This document shows positions 1 to 6,741 of a stretch of DNA of 6,863 nt, one piece after another. A program made the position numbers and the translations under genes. Where the stretch lies: NCBI GenBank assembly GCA_030528965.1, contig JAUMXS010000068.1, positions 1 through 6,863 of the forward strand. The letters are read 5' to 3'. How positions within the stretch are numbered: the stretch's first letter is position 1; every line of letters begins with the position of its first letter. The DNA comes from Eubacteriales bacterium. Its GTDB lineage: Bacteria; Bacillota; Clostridia; Oscillospirales; Oscillospiraceae. The notes beneath the pieces are model-generated. The model made no database searches, had not been told where the DNA came from, and saw only the letters and a list, made by a program, of their open reading frames with translations.

Positions 1-791
1 AACTTGGTAACGGCACTGCTCATGAAGCCCTCTTTGACAAGTTTGACCATATAAGATGCCGTGCTTTCCAGCGTCTTCAGGAAGATGTTTCCCGTAAACC
101 CGTCACATACAAGAACGTCCACATTGCCGGCAAAAACACTGTTTGCTTCCACATTTCCGACAAAACGGATCCGCCCCTCGTCATGGGCTGTCTGAAGCAG
201 AGCGTTAACCTGTTTCAGCAAATCGGTCCCCTTCGTGGGTTCTGTGCCATTGTTGAGAAGGCCGATACGCGGTTCTTTAATCCCAAGAATGTCGCGGCAG
301 TAAAAGCTGCCCATGTAGGCAAACTGCAGCAGGTATTCCGGCGTACATTCCACATTGGCGCCGCAGTCGATCAGCATGATACCTTTTTCACCCAGAGGCA
401 TGACCGGAGCCAGGCAGGCACGCCGGATACCGCGGATACGCTTCACGATCAGGGTCGCGCCCGTCAGAAGTGCACCCGTACTCCCCGCGGACACGCAGGC
501 ATCGCCTTCTCCGTCGCGAAGCATATTCAGCATCACAGTCATGGAGCTGTCTTTTTTTCTGCGGACAGCCATGCTCGGTTCATCTTCCATTGTGACGACT
601 TCCGAAGCATGGACCACGCGGATGTGATCTCCATCTTCTACCGCACTGTTTTCTTTCAGACAGCGGCGAATATCCTCTTCAAGGCCGACAAATGTCAGAT
701 CGACCCCAAACTCGTTTGCGGCGTTTAAAGCGCCTTTGACAATTTCATTGGGCGCTTTATCCCCGCCCATGGCATCTATAATGATACGCAT
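1..791 (-). CDS. plsX: Phosphate acyltransferase PlsX (partial, C-terminus beyond window)
   Basis: PlsX makes acyl-phosphate from acyl-ACP and inorganic phosphate. PlsY then uses it to acylate glycerol-3-phosphate, so the enzyme opens phospholipid synthesis as a peripheral membrane protein. I translated the minus strand from ATG at 791: 263 codons are present, and the family is about 330-345 residues, so roughly 70-80 C-terminal residues lie off the left edge. Diagnostic stretches are IDAMGGDKAP (residues 5-14), DEPSMAVRRKKDSSM (70-84), SAGSTGALLT (101-110), LIDCGANV (140-147), GLLNNGTEPTKGTD (177-190) and CDGFTGN (229-235). Two family motifs are altered: the usual SAGNTGAL has S for N at 104, and the usual GNVEGRD/GNVEARD reads GNVEANS at 212-218. 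The start has an AAAGGGAGA ribosome site (801-809) 9 nt upstream and overlaps the end of trmFO by 16 nt, so translation is probably coupled. The identification is secure, but whether the altered motifs affect activity is unknown. Confidence 0.96.
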   Translation of the reverse strand, partial: MRIIIDAMGGDKAPNEIVKGALNAANEFGVDLTFVGLEEDIRRCLKENSAVEDGDHIRVVHASEVVTMEDEPSMAVRRKKDSSMTVMLNMLRDGEGDACVSAGSTGALLTGATLIVKRIRGIRRACLAPVMPLGEKGIMLIDCGANVECTPEYLLQFAYMGSFYCRDILGIKEPRIGLLNNGTEPTKGTDLLKQVNALLQTAHDEGRIRFVGNVEANSVFAGNVDVLVCDGFTGNIFLKTLESTASYMVKLVKEGFMSSAVTK

Positions 792-2101
792 GTCCACAAT
801 TCTCCCTTTATCAGCTCATCCACAGCCGCAAGCGAACGCTCCGAAAGCGCCGCATTACGATTGCGCTTACCACGTACACGGTAACCAAGCTGTGAGATAA
901 TGCCAAAGTTCACATTCATCGGCTGGAAATCACCGACGCTCCCCTGCGATATGTAATATCCGAGTGCGCCGATCGCGGTTTCCTGCGAAAATTCCGGCAG
1001 AGGAAGGCCCAGCCGCTCTGCGGCCAGAGTAAGACCGGCGAGCATACCGGACGCACATGATTCCACATAGCCCTCGACTCCCGTCATCTGTCCTGCGAAA
1101 CGGATACGCGGTTCCTCACGCAGACGATAATACTTATCCAGCAGACGCGGGGAATCCAAATACGTATTGCGGTGCATAACGCCCCAACGTACAAATTCCG
1201 CATCCCGCAGCGCCGGGATCATGGAAAACACTCTTTTCTGTTCCCCAAAGGTCAGATGAGTCTGGAACCCCACCAAATTATAAAGCGTTCCCTCGGCATC
1301 ATCGCGCCGAAGCTGTACCACAGCATAATCCTCCTGACCTGTGCGGGGATTGCGCAGACCAACCGGTTTCATCGGGCCGTAACGCAGCGTATCTTCACCG
1401 CGCCGCGCCATAACCTCGACCGGCATACAGCCCTCAAAAACGCCGCCGTCATCAAAGCCATGAACATGTGCTTCCTTCGCATGGCAAAGCTCATGCCAGA
1501 ACGCCAAGTATTCTTCCTGCGTCATAGGGCAGTTTACATAATCCGCCGTTCCTTTATCATAACGGGAGGCAAAATAGGCGCTCTCCATATCCACGGATGC
1601 CAATGTCACGATGGGGGCGGCCGCATCGAAGAAATGCAGTCCTTCTCCGCCGGTGCGTTCCGCGATCCGGTCTGCCAGAGCATCGGCAGTCAGCGGGCCG
1701 GTGGCAATAATCACGTCGCCTTCCGGGAAATCCACGACTTCTTCACTCACGATCATAACATTCTCCCGGGAAAGCAGCCGGTCCGTTACTGCTTTGGCGA
1801 AGCCGACACGGTCCACGGCCAAAGCGCCGCCGGCGGCAACTCGGTGTTCATCCGCACACAGCATGATGAGACTGCCGGTACGGCGCAGCTCTTCCTTCAG
1901 AAGACCCACCGCATTTGTCAGTTCATCGGAACGCAGGGAATTGGAACATACCAACTCCGCAAAATACGGCGAAGAGTGCGCAGGCGTCATCTTGGCCGGC
2001 TTCATTTCCACCAGGCGAACCGGTATCCCGCGGATAGAAAGCTGCCATGCAGCTTCTGCCCCGGCAAGACCTGCTCCAACAACGGTTACAGGCTCGGTCA
2101 T
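776..2101 (-). CDS. trmFO: Methylenetetrahydrofolate-tRNA-(uracil-54-C5)-methyltransferase TrmFO
   Basis: TrmFO is a cytoplasmic flavoenzyme that makes m5U54 (ribothymidine) in the T-loop of tRNA. It uses 5,10-methylenetetrahydrofolate as carbon donor and reduced FAD, in place of the SAM-dependent TrmA. The 441-residue length is typical. The N-terminus is an FAD Rossmann motif, VVGAGLAGAEAA (7-18), followed by EMKPAKMTPAH (32-42). ELVCSNSLRSDE (49-60) carries Cys52 and FEGCMPVEVMARRG (222-235) carries Cys224, matching the two functional cysteines known in the Bacillus enzyme. YGPMKPVGL (241-249), the FQTHLTFGEQKRVF region (279-292) and GQMTGVEGYVES (337-348) are also family signatures. The ATG at 2099-2101 overlaps the topA stop as ATGA, and GGAGGGAG lies 7 nt upstream, so translation is coupled to topA. 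The stop is TAG at 776-778, inside plsX. No key residue is missing. Confidence 0.97.
   Translation of the reverse strand: MTEPVTVVGAGLAGAEAAWQLSIRGIPVRLVEMKPAKMTPAHSSPYFAELVCSNSLRSDELTNAVGLLKEELRRTGSLIMLCADEHRVAAGGALAVDRVGFAKAVTDRLLSRENVMIVSEEVVDFPEGDVIIATGPLTADALADRIAERTGGEGLHFFDAAAPIVTLASVDMESAYFASRYDKGTADYVNCPMTQEEYLAFWHELCHAKEAHVHGFDDGGVFEGCMPVEVMARRGEDTLRYGPMKPVGLRNPRTGQEDYAVVQLRRDDAEGTLYNLVGFQTHLTFGEQKRVFSMIPALRDAEFVRWGVMHRNTYLDSPRLLDKYYRLREEPRIRFAGQMTGVEGYVESCASGMLAGLTLAAERLGLPLPEFSQETAIGALGYYISQGSVGDFQPMNVNFGIISQLGYRVRGKRNRNAALSERSLAAVDELIKGELWTCVSL
801..809 (-). promoter_or_regulatory. Ribosome binding site of plsX inside the trmFO 3' end
   Basis: The minus strand reads AAAGGGAGA here, 9 nt before the plsX ATG at 791. 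It lies within the last codons of trmFO. It fixes the plsX start at 791 and implies that ribosomes finishing trmFO can re-initiate on plsX. Confidence 0.7.
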
Positions 2102-4449
2102 TTCTTTTCTCCCTCCGGCGTCTTCGCCGTGCGTTTTCTCGTCGTCGTTGTCTTTTTTTCCGCAGATTTCTTTGTCGTTTTAGCCGCGCCGGCTTTCTTT
2201 GCGGCGGATTTGGCAGATGTGGTTTTCTTCGCAGTTTCCTTCTCTTCCTGCTTATCTACCGCGGGTGCGCTCTCAGCGGTCGGAGCTTTTTTCTTATGAC
2301 CGCGCTTATCCTCCGGAACGAACGCTTCACAGTCGGGATTGATACAGAAAGGTTTACGCGCACCGCGTCCCGAAAGCTTAAACATAGTCTTTCCGCAGGA
2401 AGGACACGTTTCTTTCACAGGAACGTCCCAGCTCATAAAACCGCATTTGCGGACTTCCGTTACCTCAGCCGTCTTTTCATCCGTAACCAATTCGGTTCTG
2501 GAGCCGTTTTCACAGGCGTAGAAGGTATATCCGTTACGGGAGGTGCGTTTCAGAATACGCGCACCACAAACAGGGCACTTACCGGGCATTTCGACAACGA
2601 GCGGCTTCGTGAAGGTGCATTCCGGATAACCCGGGCAGGCCAGGAATCGACCGAATCGACCGGATTTCACCACCATATGACGTCCGCAGATATCACAGAC
2701 TTCTTCCGACACCTCATCAGGCACTTTGATACGGGTACCGTCCAAGGCCTGTTCGGCCGCCGTCAATTCGCCGGCAAAGCTGTCATAAAACTCATTCAGT
2801 ACACCGCGCCAGGACACTTTACCGGCCTCGATTTCATCCAGACTCTGTTCCATGCGCGCAGTAAATTTCAGATCCACGATATCCGGGAAGCGTTGTTCCA
2901 TCAGCTCGGTGATCACTTCGCCCAGTGCGGTGGGGCGCAGATTTCGTCCCTCTTTCACCACATATTCACGCGCCGTGATCGTACTGATTGTGGGTGCATA
3001 AGTGGAAGGACGGCCGATCCCCTTTTCCTCCATGGCGCGGATCAGTGTAGCTTCCGTATAGCGGGCAGGAGGCTGAGTGAACTGCTGCTCGGCGGAAATC
3101 TTCTGCAGTTCTACAATTTCACCTTCATGGAGATCCGGGAGAGGCTTGCGTATGCCCTCTTCATCATCGGATCTGTCCTCATACACAGCCGTATAGCCGG
3201 AAAATCGAAGAGACGAATGATTGGCACGAAAAACATGTCCTGCGCTCACGGCGTCAATGGACATGGTGTCATAGACCGCATTGGCCATCTGACTGGCCGT
3301 AAAACGGCCCCAAATCAGCCGGTAAAGCATATACTGCTCCCGCGTCAGGTCCTTTTTCACGCGATCCGGCGTCAAGGTCACGATACTTGGCCGGATGGCT
3401 TCATGCGCATCCTGTGCACCGGCTCGCGTCTTGAAAACACGGGGTTTGCCATAATAGTATTCCGAACCGTACCGGCTCTCGATCAGACTGCGGGCAGCAG
3501 CAAGCGCTTCATCCGAGATTCGCAGAGAATCGGTACGCATATAGGTGATGAGACCGACAGTGCCTTCACCCTCGATATCCACACCTTCATACAGCTGCTG
3601 CGCCACAGACATAGTACGGCGCGGAGTCATGCCCAGACGGCGGGAAGCCTCCTGCTGCAGAGTGGAGGTAATAAACGGAGGAGAAGGGCTTCTCTGTTTC
3701 TCGCCCCGGCAAACGGAAACGATCTCAAACGGAGACTTTTCAACCTCCGCCTTGATGGTTTCCACTTCTTCTTCCGTATGCAGTTCCCGTTTCTTCTCAC
3801 CATCACCATGGTAACGGGCTTTGAAGCAGCCCGGTTTCTCAATGCGTCCCAACTCCGCATCCAGATGCCAGTATTCTTCCGGCACAAAAGCACGGATCTC
3901 GCGCTCACGGTCCACGGCCATACGCGTGGCCACCGACTGCACACGTCCGGCAGACAGGCCCCGGCGCACCTTCTTCCAAAGAAGCGGAGAAAGCTTATAG
4001 CCTACGATTCGATCCAGAATGCGTCTCGCCTGCTGCGCGTCTACCAGATCCATATCAAGAGCACGCGGTTTGGCAATGCTGTCCGTTACCACCCGTTTCG
4101 TGATCTCATTAAAAGTAACACGCTGTGTTTTTTCATCCGGCAGTTCCAGCAGTTCTTTCAAATGCCAGGAAATCGCCTCACCCTCACGGTCCGGGTCGGT
4201 CGCAAGATATATGAATTCCGCAGAGCGGGCACGCCGTTTCAGTTCATCGATGATATCCGCACGATCCTTGACAGGGACATATTCCGGAATAAAGCCGCCT
4301 TCGATATCCACACCGAGGGTGCTCTTGGGAAGATCCCGCAGATGTCCCATGGATGCCACGACTTTATATCCGCTTCCAAGATATTTTTCAATGGTACGGG
4401 CTTTGGCCGGTGATTCCACGATTACCAGAGCCGTTCGAGACTTTGCCAT
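2098..4449 (-). CDS. topA: DNA topoisomerase I (type IA) with zinc fingers and a basic tail
   Basis: TopA relaxes negative supercoils by cutting one strand through a 5'-phosphotyrosine link, limiting R-loops and hyper-negative supercoiling behind transcription. The 783-residue protein has the Toprim domain at the start, with VIVESPAKARTIEKYLG (9-25, Glu12) and metal-binding DPDREGEAISWHL (85-97). LSAGRVQSVA (165-174) and the active-site segment LITYMRTDSLRIS (300-312) follow, with catalytic Tyr303. EKGIGRPSTYAPTI (475-488) is another core signature. Three C-terminal tetracysteine zinc fingers are visible: C585/C588/C605/C611, C625/C628/C646/C669 and C682/C685/C702/C707. The second has a longer insertion before its last Cys. 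Residues about 716-783 form a low-complexity Lys/Ala/Thr tail, probably disordered and DNA-binding. The ATG at 4449 lies 13 nt after dprA, with GAGG (4461-4464) overlapping the dprA stop. The trmFO start overlaps the TGA. The gene is intact. Confidence 0.98.
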   Translation of the reverse strand: MAKSRTALVIVESPAKARTIEKYLGSGYKVVASMGHLRDLPKSTLGVDIEGGFIPEYVPVKDRADIIDELKRRARSAEFIYLATDPDREGEAISWHLKELLELPDEKTQRVTFNEITKRVVTDSIAKPRALDMDLVDAQQARRILDRIVGYKLSPLLWKKVRRGLSAGRVQSVATRMAVDREREIRAFVPEEYWHLDAELGRIEKPGCFKARYHGDGEKKRELHTEEEVETIKAEVEKSPFEIVSVCRGEKQRSPSPPFITSTLQQEASRRLGMTPRRTMSVAQQLYEGVDIEGEGTVGLITYMRTDSLRISDEALAAARSLIESRYGSEYYYGKPRVFKTRAGAQDAHEAIRPSIVTLTPDRVKKDLTREQYMLYRLIWGRFTASQMANAVYDTMSIDAVSAGHVFRANHSSLRFSGYTAVYEDRSDDEEGIRKPLPDLHEGEIVELQKISAEQQFTQPPARYTEATLIRAMEEKGIGRPSTYAPTISTITAREYVVKEGRNLRPTALGEVITELMEQRFPDIVDLKFTARMEQSLDEIEAGKVSWRGVLNEFYDSFAGELTAAEQALDGTRIKVPDEVSEEVCDICGRHMVVKSGRFGRFLACPGYPECTFTKPLVVEMPGKCPVCGARILKRTSRNGYTFYACENGSRTELVTDEKTAEVTEVRKCGFMSWDVPVKETCPSCGKTMFKLSGRGARKPFCINPDCEAFVPEDKRGHKKKAPTAESAPAVDKQEEKETAKKTTSAKSAAKKAGAAKTTKKSAEKKTTTTRKRTAKTPEGEKK

Positions 4450-4460
4450 ATATTTTAAAT

Positions 4461-4465
4461 CCTCA
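4461..4465 (-). promoter_or_regulatory. topA ribosome binding site overlapping the dprA stop
   Basis: The minus strand reads GTGAGG here. The TGA at 4463-4465 terminates dprA, and the overlapping GAGG (4461-4464) sits 11 nt before the topA ATG. This geometry suggests that topA initiation depends partly on ribosomes arriving from dprA. The SD is short and its spacing is on the long side. Confidence 0.5.
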
Positions 4466-5758
4466 CTTCGTGATATTCAGAGAATACGCCATTCCAATAC
4501 CGCCCCGGACCACGCCCAGAGCGCAAAGCCGCATAACTTCCGCGATCGTCTGATCCGGAGTCAGATCCGATGCATCGATCAGCTCGTCCAGCAGCATTTC
4601 CCCATAATTTTTCAATGTATTCAGCAAATGCAGCTGATTATCCGTCAACCCCTCCAGGGGACTTACCAAGTCACTATAAGCCCATGCATTTTCCTTGTCA
4701 ATCTCTTTTTTTGTCGCAGCAGGAAGGTCCGTTTTCCCCTCTGAATCAAGAGTCTTTCCGCTCGAATCCGCTTCCGACTGCGGCAGATCCCGCGGAGGTG
4801 CAACCGGACAGGTCTCCATCATACGCTTCTCATAATCAGCCGGAAGCTTATCCTCGATCCCGTCAGTAAGCAGGATCTTCCCGGGAAACATATCAACAAA
4901 CTCGCTGAGAACATCCCGTCCACAGGTCACCGCAATACCGCATTCTCGCAGAAGAGCATTGGACCCGTATGAAAGGGGCGAATCTACATTACCGGGAACA
5001 ACAAACAGTTCCCTCCCCTGTTCCAACGCACAATTTGCTGTAATAAGCGCACCGCTTCTCGCAGGTGCCTCCAGAACGGTAACACCGACCGAAAGGCCGG
5101 AGATGATCCGGTTGCGCCGCGGGAAGTTTTCTCCGCGCGTAGGATAGCCCGGCGGGTATTCACTGATGACAGCACCGGCCATGGCCACGTCCTCGATCAG
5201 TTCCGTATTTTTCTTCGGATAAGGCACATCAATGGCAGAACCGAGCACGCCGACACAGCTTCCACCTGCGTTCAGTGCTCCTTTAGCAGCAGCCGCATCC
5301 ACGCCTTCCGCCAATCCGGAAACGACAAGTCCGCCGCCCTTCGTGATCTCATAGCCAAGCCGCATACCGATTTTGATTCCGTAGGGAGAGGCCCGACGGG
5401 TTCCTACGATCGCGATCGCCGCCTCGTTGTCAATCACAGGAAAACGGCCCCGCACATACAGTACCACCGGAGGATCGTAAATATGTGTCAAACGGCAGGG
5501 ATAATCCGCATCCTGCATGGTCATAACACGTATATGTTTCTGTTCGCAAGTGCCAAGGATCCGATCTGCCGCAGTCAGGCTCTTGTTCTTCAGAAGTTCG
5601 ATATCTTTCTTCAGAAGCCCCTCGACCCGCTCCATCTTTTCGTGAGGGGTGAAGTATATCTCCATCGGATCTCCGAATTGTTGAAGTACAATCCGAATTG
5701 CCTGACTGCGCAGTCCGAACAACGATGCCAGCCAAACCCAATAACGCACAGACGACAT
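4463..5758 (-). CDS. dprA: DNA-processing protein DprA (Smf family)
   Basis: DprA binds incoming single-stranded DNA during natural transformation and loads RecA onto it; it is also kept in many bacteria not known to be competent. I start it at ATG 5758 (431 residues, MSSVRYWVWL) because AAGGAG lies 8 nt upstream; the ATG at 5764 is only 2 nt from it. The open frame continues to 5902, but that part lies inside the methyltransferase gene. Domains: an N-terminal helical segment (about 1-100), a Rossmann-like DprA fold (about 110-290) and a C-terminal DprA-type winged helix (about 367-429). Motifs seen are IVGTRRASPYG (117-127), SGLAEGVDAAAAKGAL (147-162), FPRRNRIISGLS (212-223), SGALITA (235-241) and YGSNALL (264-270). 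Between fold and winged helix lies a polar linker of about 75 residues, making the protein longer than the usual 360-370. The stop TGA is 13 nt before topA. No other competence gene is in view. Confidence 0.95.
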   Translation of the reverse strand: MSSVRYWVWLASLFGLRSQAIRIVLQQFGDPMEIYFTPHEKMERVEGLLKKDIELLKNKSLTAADRILGTCEQKHIRVMTMQDADYPCRLTHIYDPPVVLYVRGRFPVIDNEAAIAIVGTRRASPYGIKIGMRLGYEITKGGGLVVSGLAEGVDAAAAKGALNAGGSCVGVLGSAIDVPYPKKNTELIEDVAMAGAVISEYPPGYPTRGENFPRRNRIISGLSVGVTVLEAPARSGALITANCALEQGRELFVVPGNVDSPLSYGSNALLRECGIAVTCGRDVLSEFVDMFPGKILLTDGIEDKLPADYEKRMMETCPVAPPRDLPQSEADSSGKTLDSEGKTDLPAATKKEIDKENAWAYSDLVSPLEGLTDNQLHLLNTLKNYGEMLLDELIDASDLTPDQTIAEVMRLCALGVVRGGIGMAYSLNITK

Positions 5759-5766
5759 GCTCATCT

Positions 5767-5772
5767 CTCCTT
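5767..5772 (-). promoter_or_regulatory. Ribosome binding site that decides the dprA start
   Basis: AAGGAG on the minus strand is 8 nt from ATG 5758 and 2 nt from ATG 5764, so the downstream ATG is the better start. It lies in the 41-nt gap between the methyltransferase stop (5800-5802) and dprA. Confidence 0.75.
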
Positions 5773-5799
5773 CGGATTCGCCGTCCTGTTTTTCTCTGT

Positions 5800-6552
5800 T
5801 TAACCTCCGCGCCGCATCTCCCACATGACAATGGCCGCAGCAGTCGCAGCATTGAGGGATTCGCTCTGCGATGACATGGGAATGATCACTTCGCCGGAAC
5901 ACCCGGCAAGCAGTTCTTCACTCAGCCCATGTCCTTCATTCCCGACAGCCACCGCGGCATTCCTCAGATCGACGTTCCGAAGATCCGCCGCGCGCGGGGA
6001 AAGCGCAGCTCCATACAGCGGAAGTTCCCATTCCCGCAGAGCGGCTGTCAGCTCTTCCAGGGGAAGTTCCAAAAGCCGCAGACGAAAAAGCGCTCCCATG
6101 GCCGCGCGCGCCGCTTTGGGCCCCCACGGATCCGCACATGCCCCGGTAAGGACTACAAGATCGGTACACAGAGCATCAGCCGTCCGAATGACCGTCCCCA
6201 CATTCCCGGGATCCTGCAGGTTCTCCAACACGATCACACGCCGGGGCCGCGATTTTGCGTCAGGTTCCGGTATTCTCACCGTAAAGAGAGGTCCCGGTCC
6301 GTTCACAAGCGGTGATGTATAATGCAGGAGCTCAACAGGAGCCGAAAATTGACGAACGTCTGCCGGAAGTTCGAGACACTGGTCTCCTCCCCAGAGGACG
6401 CTTCCAAGTTCGGCTCCGCAAACAATGGCCTCACGAAGAAGCTTCAGGCCATCGCAGACATATTCGCCCTCCTGCCGTCGATAGGAACGATCGTTCTGCA
6501 GTCTGCGCAGATGCACGATCAACGAATTTTTCCTTGAAGTTATTCTTTCCAT
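5800..6552 (-). CDS. TrmH/SpoU-family RNA 2'-O-ribose methyltransferase
   Basis: This is a SAM-dependent SPOUT-fold methyltransferase acting on the 2'-OH of a nucleotide in rRNA or tRNA; the exact target cannot be read from the sequence. From ATG 6552 it has 250 residues, usual for the RlmB/YsgA-like group. The N-terminus (about 1-95, MERITSRKNSLIVHLRRL onward) resembles the SpoU substrate-binding domain. The catalytic trefoil-knot domain follows with motif 1 VIVLENLQDPGNVGTVIRTA (106-125, Asn117 and Arg123), GPKAARAAMGALFRL (144-158), motif 2 VAVGNEGHGLS (201-211) and motif 3 IPMSSQSESLNAATAAAI (224-241). An in-frame ATG at 6585 would add 11 residues (MLLTGIKCCFF) that do not look like the family start, so I prefer 6552. 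No clear Shine-Dalgarno precedes either ATG; seven Ts precede 6552. It heads the apparent operon, 41 nt before dprA. The family is certain, the substrate unknown. Confidence 0.93.
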   Translation of the reverse strand: MERITSRKNSLIVHLRRLQNDRSYRRQEGEYVCDGLKLLREAIVCGAELGSVLWGGDQCLELPADVRQFSAPVELLHYTSPLVNGPGPLFTVRIPEPDAKSRPRRVIVLENLQDPGNVGTVIRTADALCTDLVVLTGACADPWGPKAARAAMGALFRLRLLELPLEELTAALREWELPLYGAALSPRAADLRNVDLRNAAVAVGNEGHGLSEELLAGCSGEVIIPMSSQSESLNAATAAAIVMWEMRRGG

Positions 6553-6615
6553 AAAAAAACAACACTTGATACCTGTCAACAGCATACAATCCGTAAAACT
6601 GTTGTGGTACTTATT

Positions 6616-6631
6616 CCCATATACCCATATA
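6616..6631. repeat. Tandem 8-bp direct repeat near the predicted transcription start
   Basis: CCCATATA occurs twice head to tail (6616-6623 and 6624-6631); on the minus strand it reads TATATGGG twice. It starts at about the predicted +1 of the methyltransferase operon. It could be chance in A+T-rich DNA or part of a control site. Confidence 0.4.
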
Positions 6632-6636
6632 CTTTA

Positions 6637-6660
6637 AAAAATACATAATCTTGTATTTTT
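6637..6660. repeat. Perfect 9-bp inverted repeat over the promoter (possible operator)
   Basis: AAAAATACA (6637-6645) and TGTATTTTT (6652-6660) are exact reverse complements separated by 6 nt. The repeat covers the space between the -35 and -10 of the candidate promoter and touches both. A dyad at this position would suit a repressor site. An all-A/T-rich stem would be a weak RNA hairpin, and most of it lies upstream of the predicted start. I do not recognise the motif as a known regulator's box. Confidence 0.45.
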
Positions 6661-6665
6661 GTCAA
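6638..6665 (-). promoter_or_regulatory. Candidate sigma-A promoter of the methyltransferase-dprA-topA-trmFO-plsX unit
   Basis: The minus strand has a perfect TTGACA -35 (6665-6660), a 16-nt spacer and a TATTTT -10 (6643-6638, four of six consensus bases). The predicted transcription start is near 6631, giving a leader of about 80 nt to ATG 6552. The region is strongly A+T-rich compared with its neighbours. The -10 is imperfect, so the exact start is uncertain. Confidence 0.5.
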
Positions 6666-6668
6666 GCC

Positions 6669-6710
6669 ATGCGGCGTTTTTATTTTTATTCATCCTGCAA
6701 AAACCCGCAT
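6669..6710. repeat. Imperfect hairpin with long A/T loop
   Basis: ATGCGGCGTTTTT (6669-6681) pairs with AAAAACCCGCAT (6699-6710) through 12 base pairs with one bulged C, around a 17-nt loop. It lies between the upstream terminator and the operon promoter. No U-tract follows directly on either strand, so it is not a typical terminator. Its role is not evident. Confidence 0.35.
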
Positions 6711-6741
6711 TAAATTGTATTTCAGGGGTACAAGCGCGAAT

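Noticed and set aside
1172..2299. 375-codon plus-strand open frame over trmFO and the topA tail
   Set aside because: It is the mirror register of trmFO, with no family motif, and its end is the antisense of the TopA lysine-rich tail.
2047..4413. 788-codon open frame on the plus strand, antisense to topA
   Set aside because: It shares codon boundaries with topA and is open only because topA avoids TTA, CTA and TCA. Its translation has no recognisable domain and the composition of a mirror frame, while topA is intact and unmistakable.
5759..5902. Extended dprA start at 5902, adding a Cys/His-rich N-terminus
   Set aside because: The extension lies inside the methyltransferase coding region. 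AAGGAG 8 nt before ATG 5758 and the family N-terminus support the shorter protein, so the apparent CxxC/His cluster is an out-of-frame artefact.
6551..6579. Second TTGACA (6579-6574, minus) with TTTTAT 17 nt downstream as a promoter
   Set aside because: Its -10 would overlap ATG 6552 and transcription would start inside the gene, removing the family N-terminus.
6677..6695. Possible ArgR-type box (TGAATAAAAAT on the minus strand)
   Set aside because: Only the left half fits the ARG-box pattern; the right half is poor, and nothing in the operon concerns arginine.
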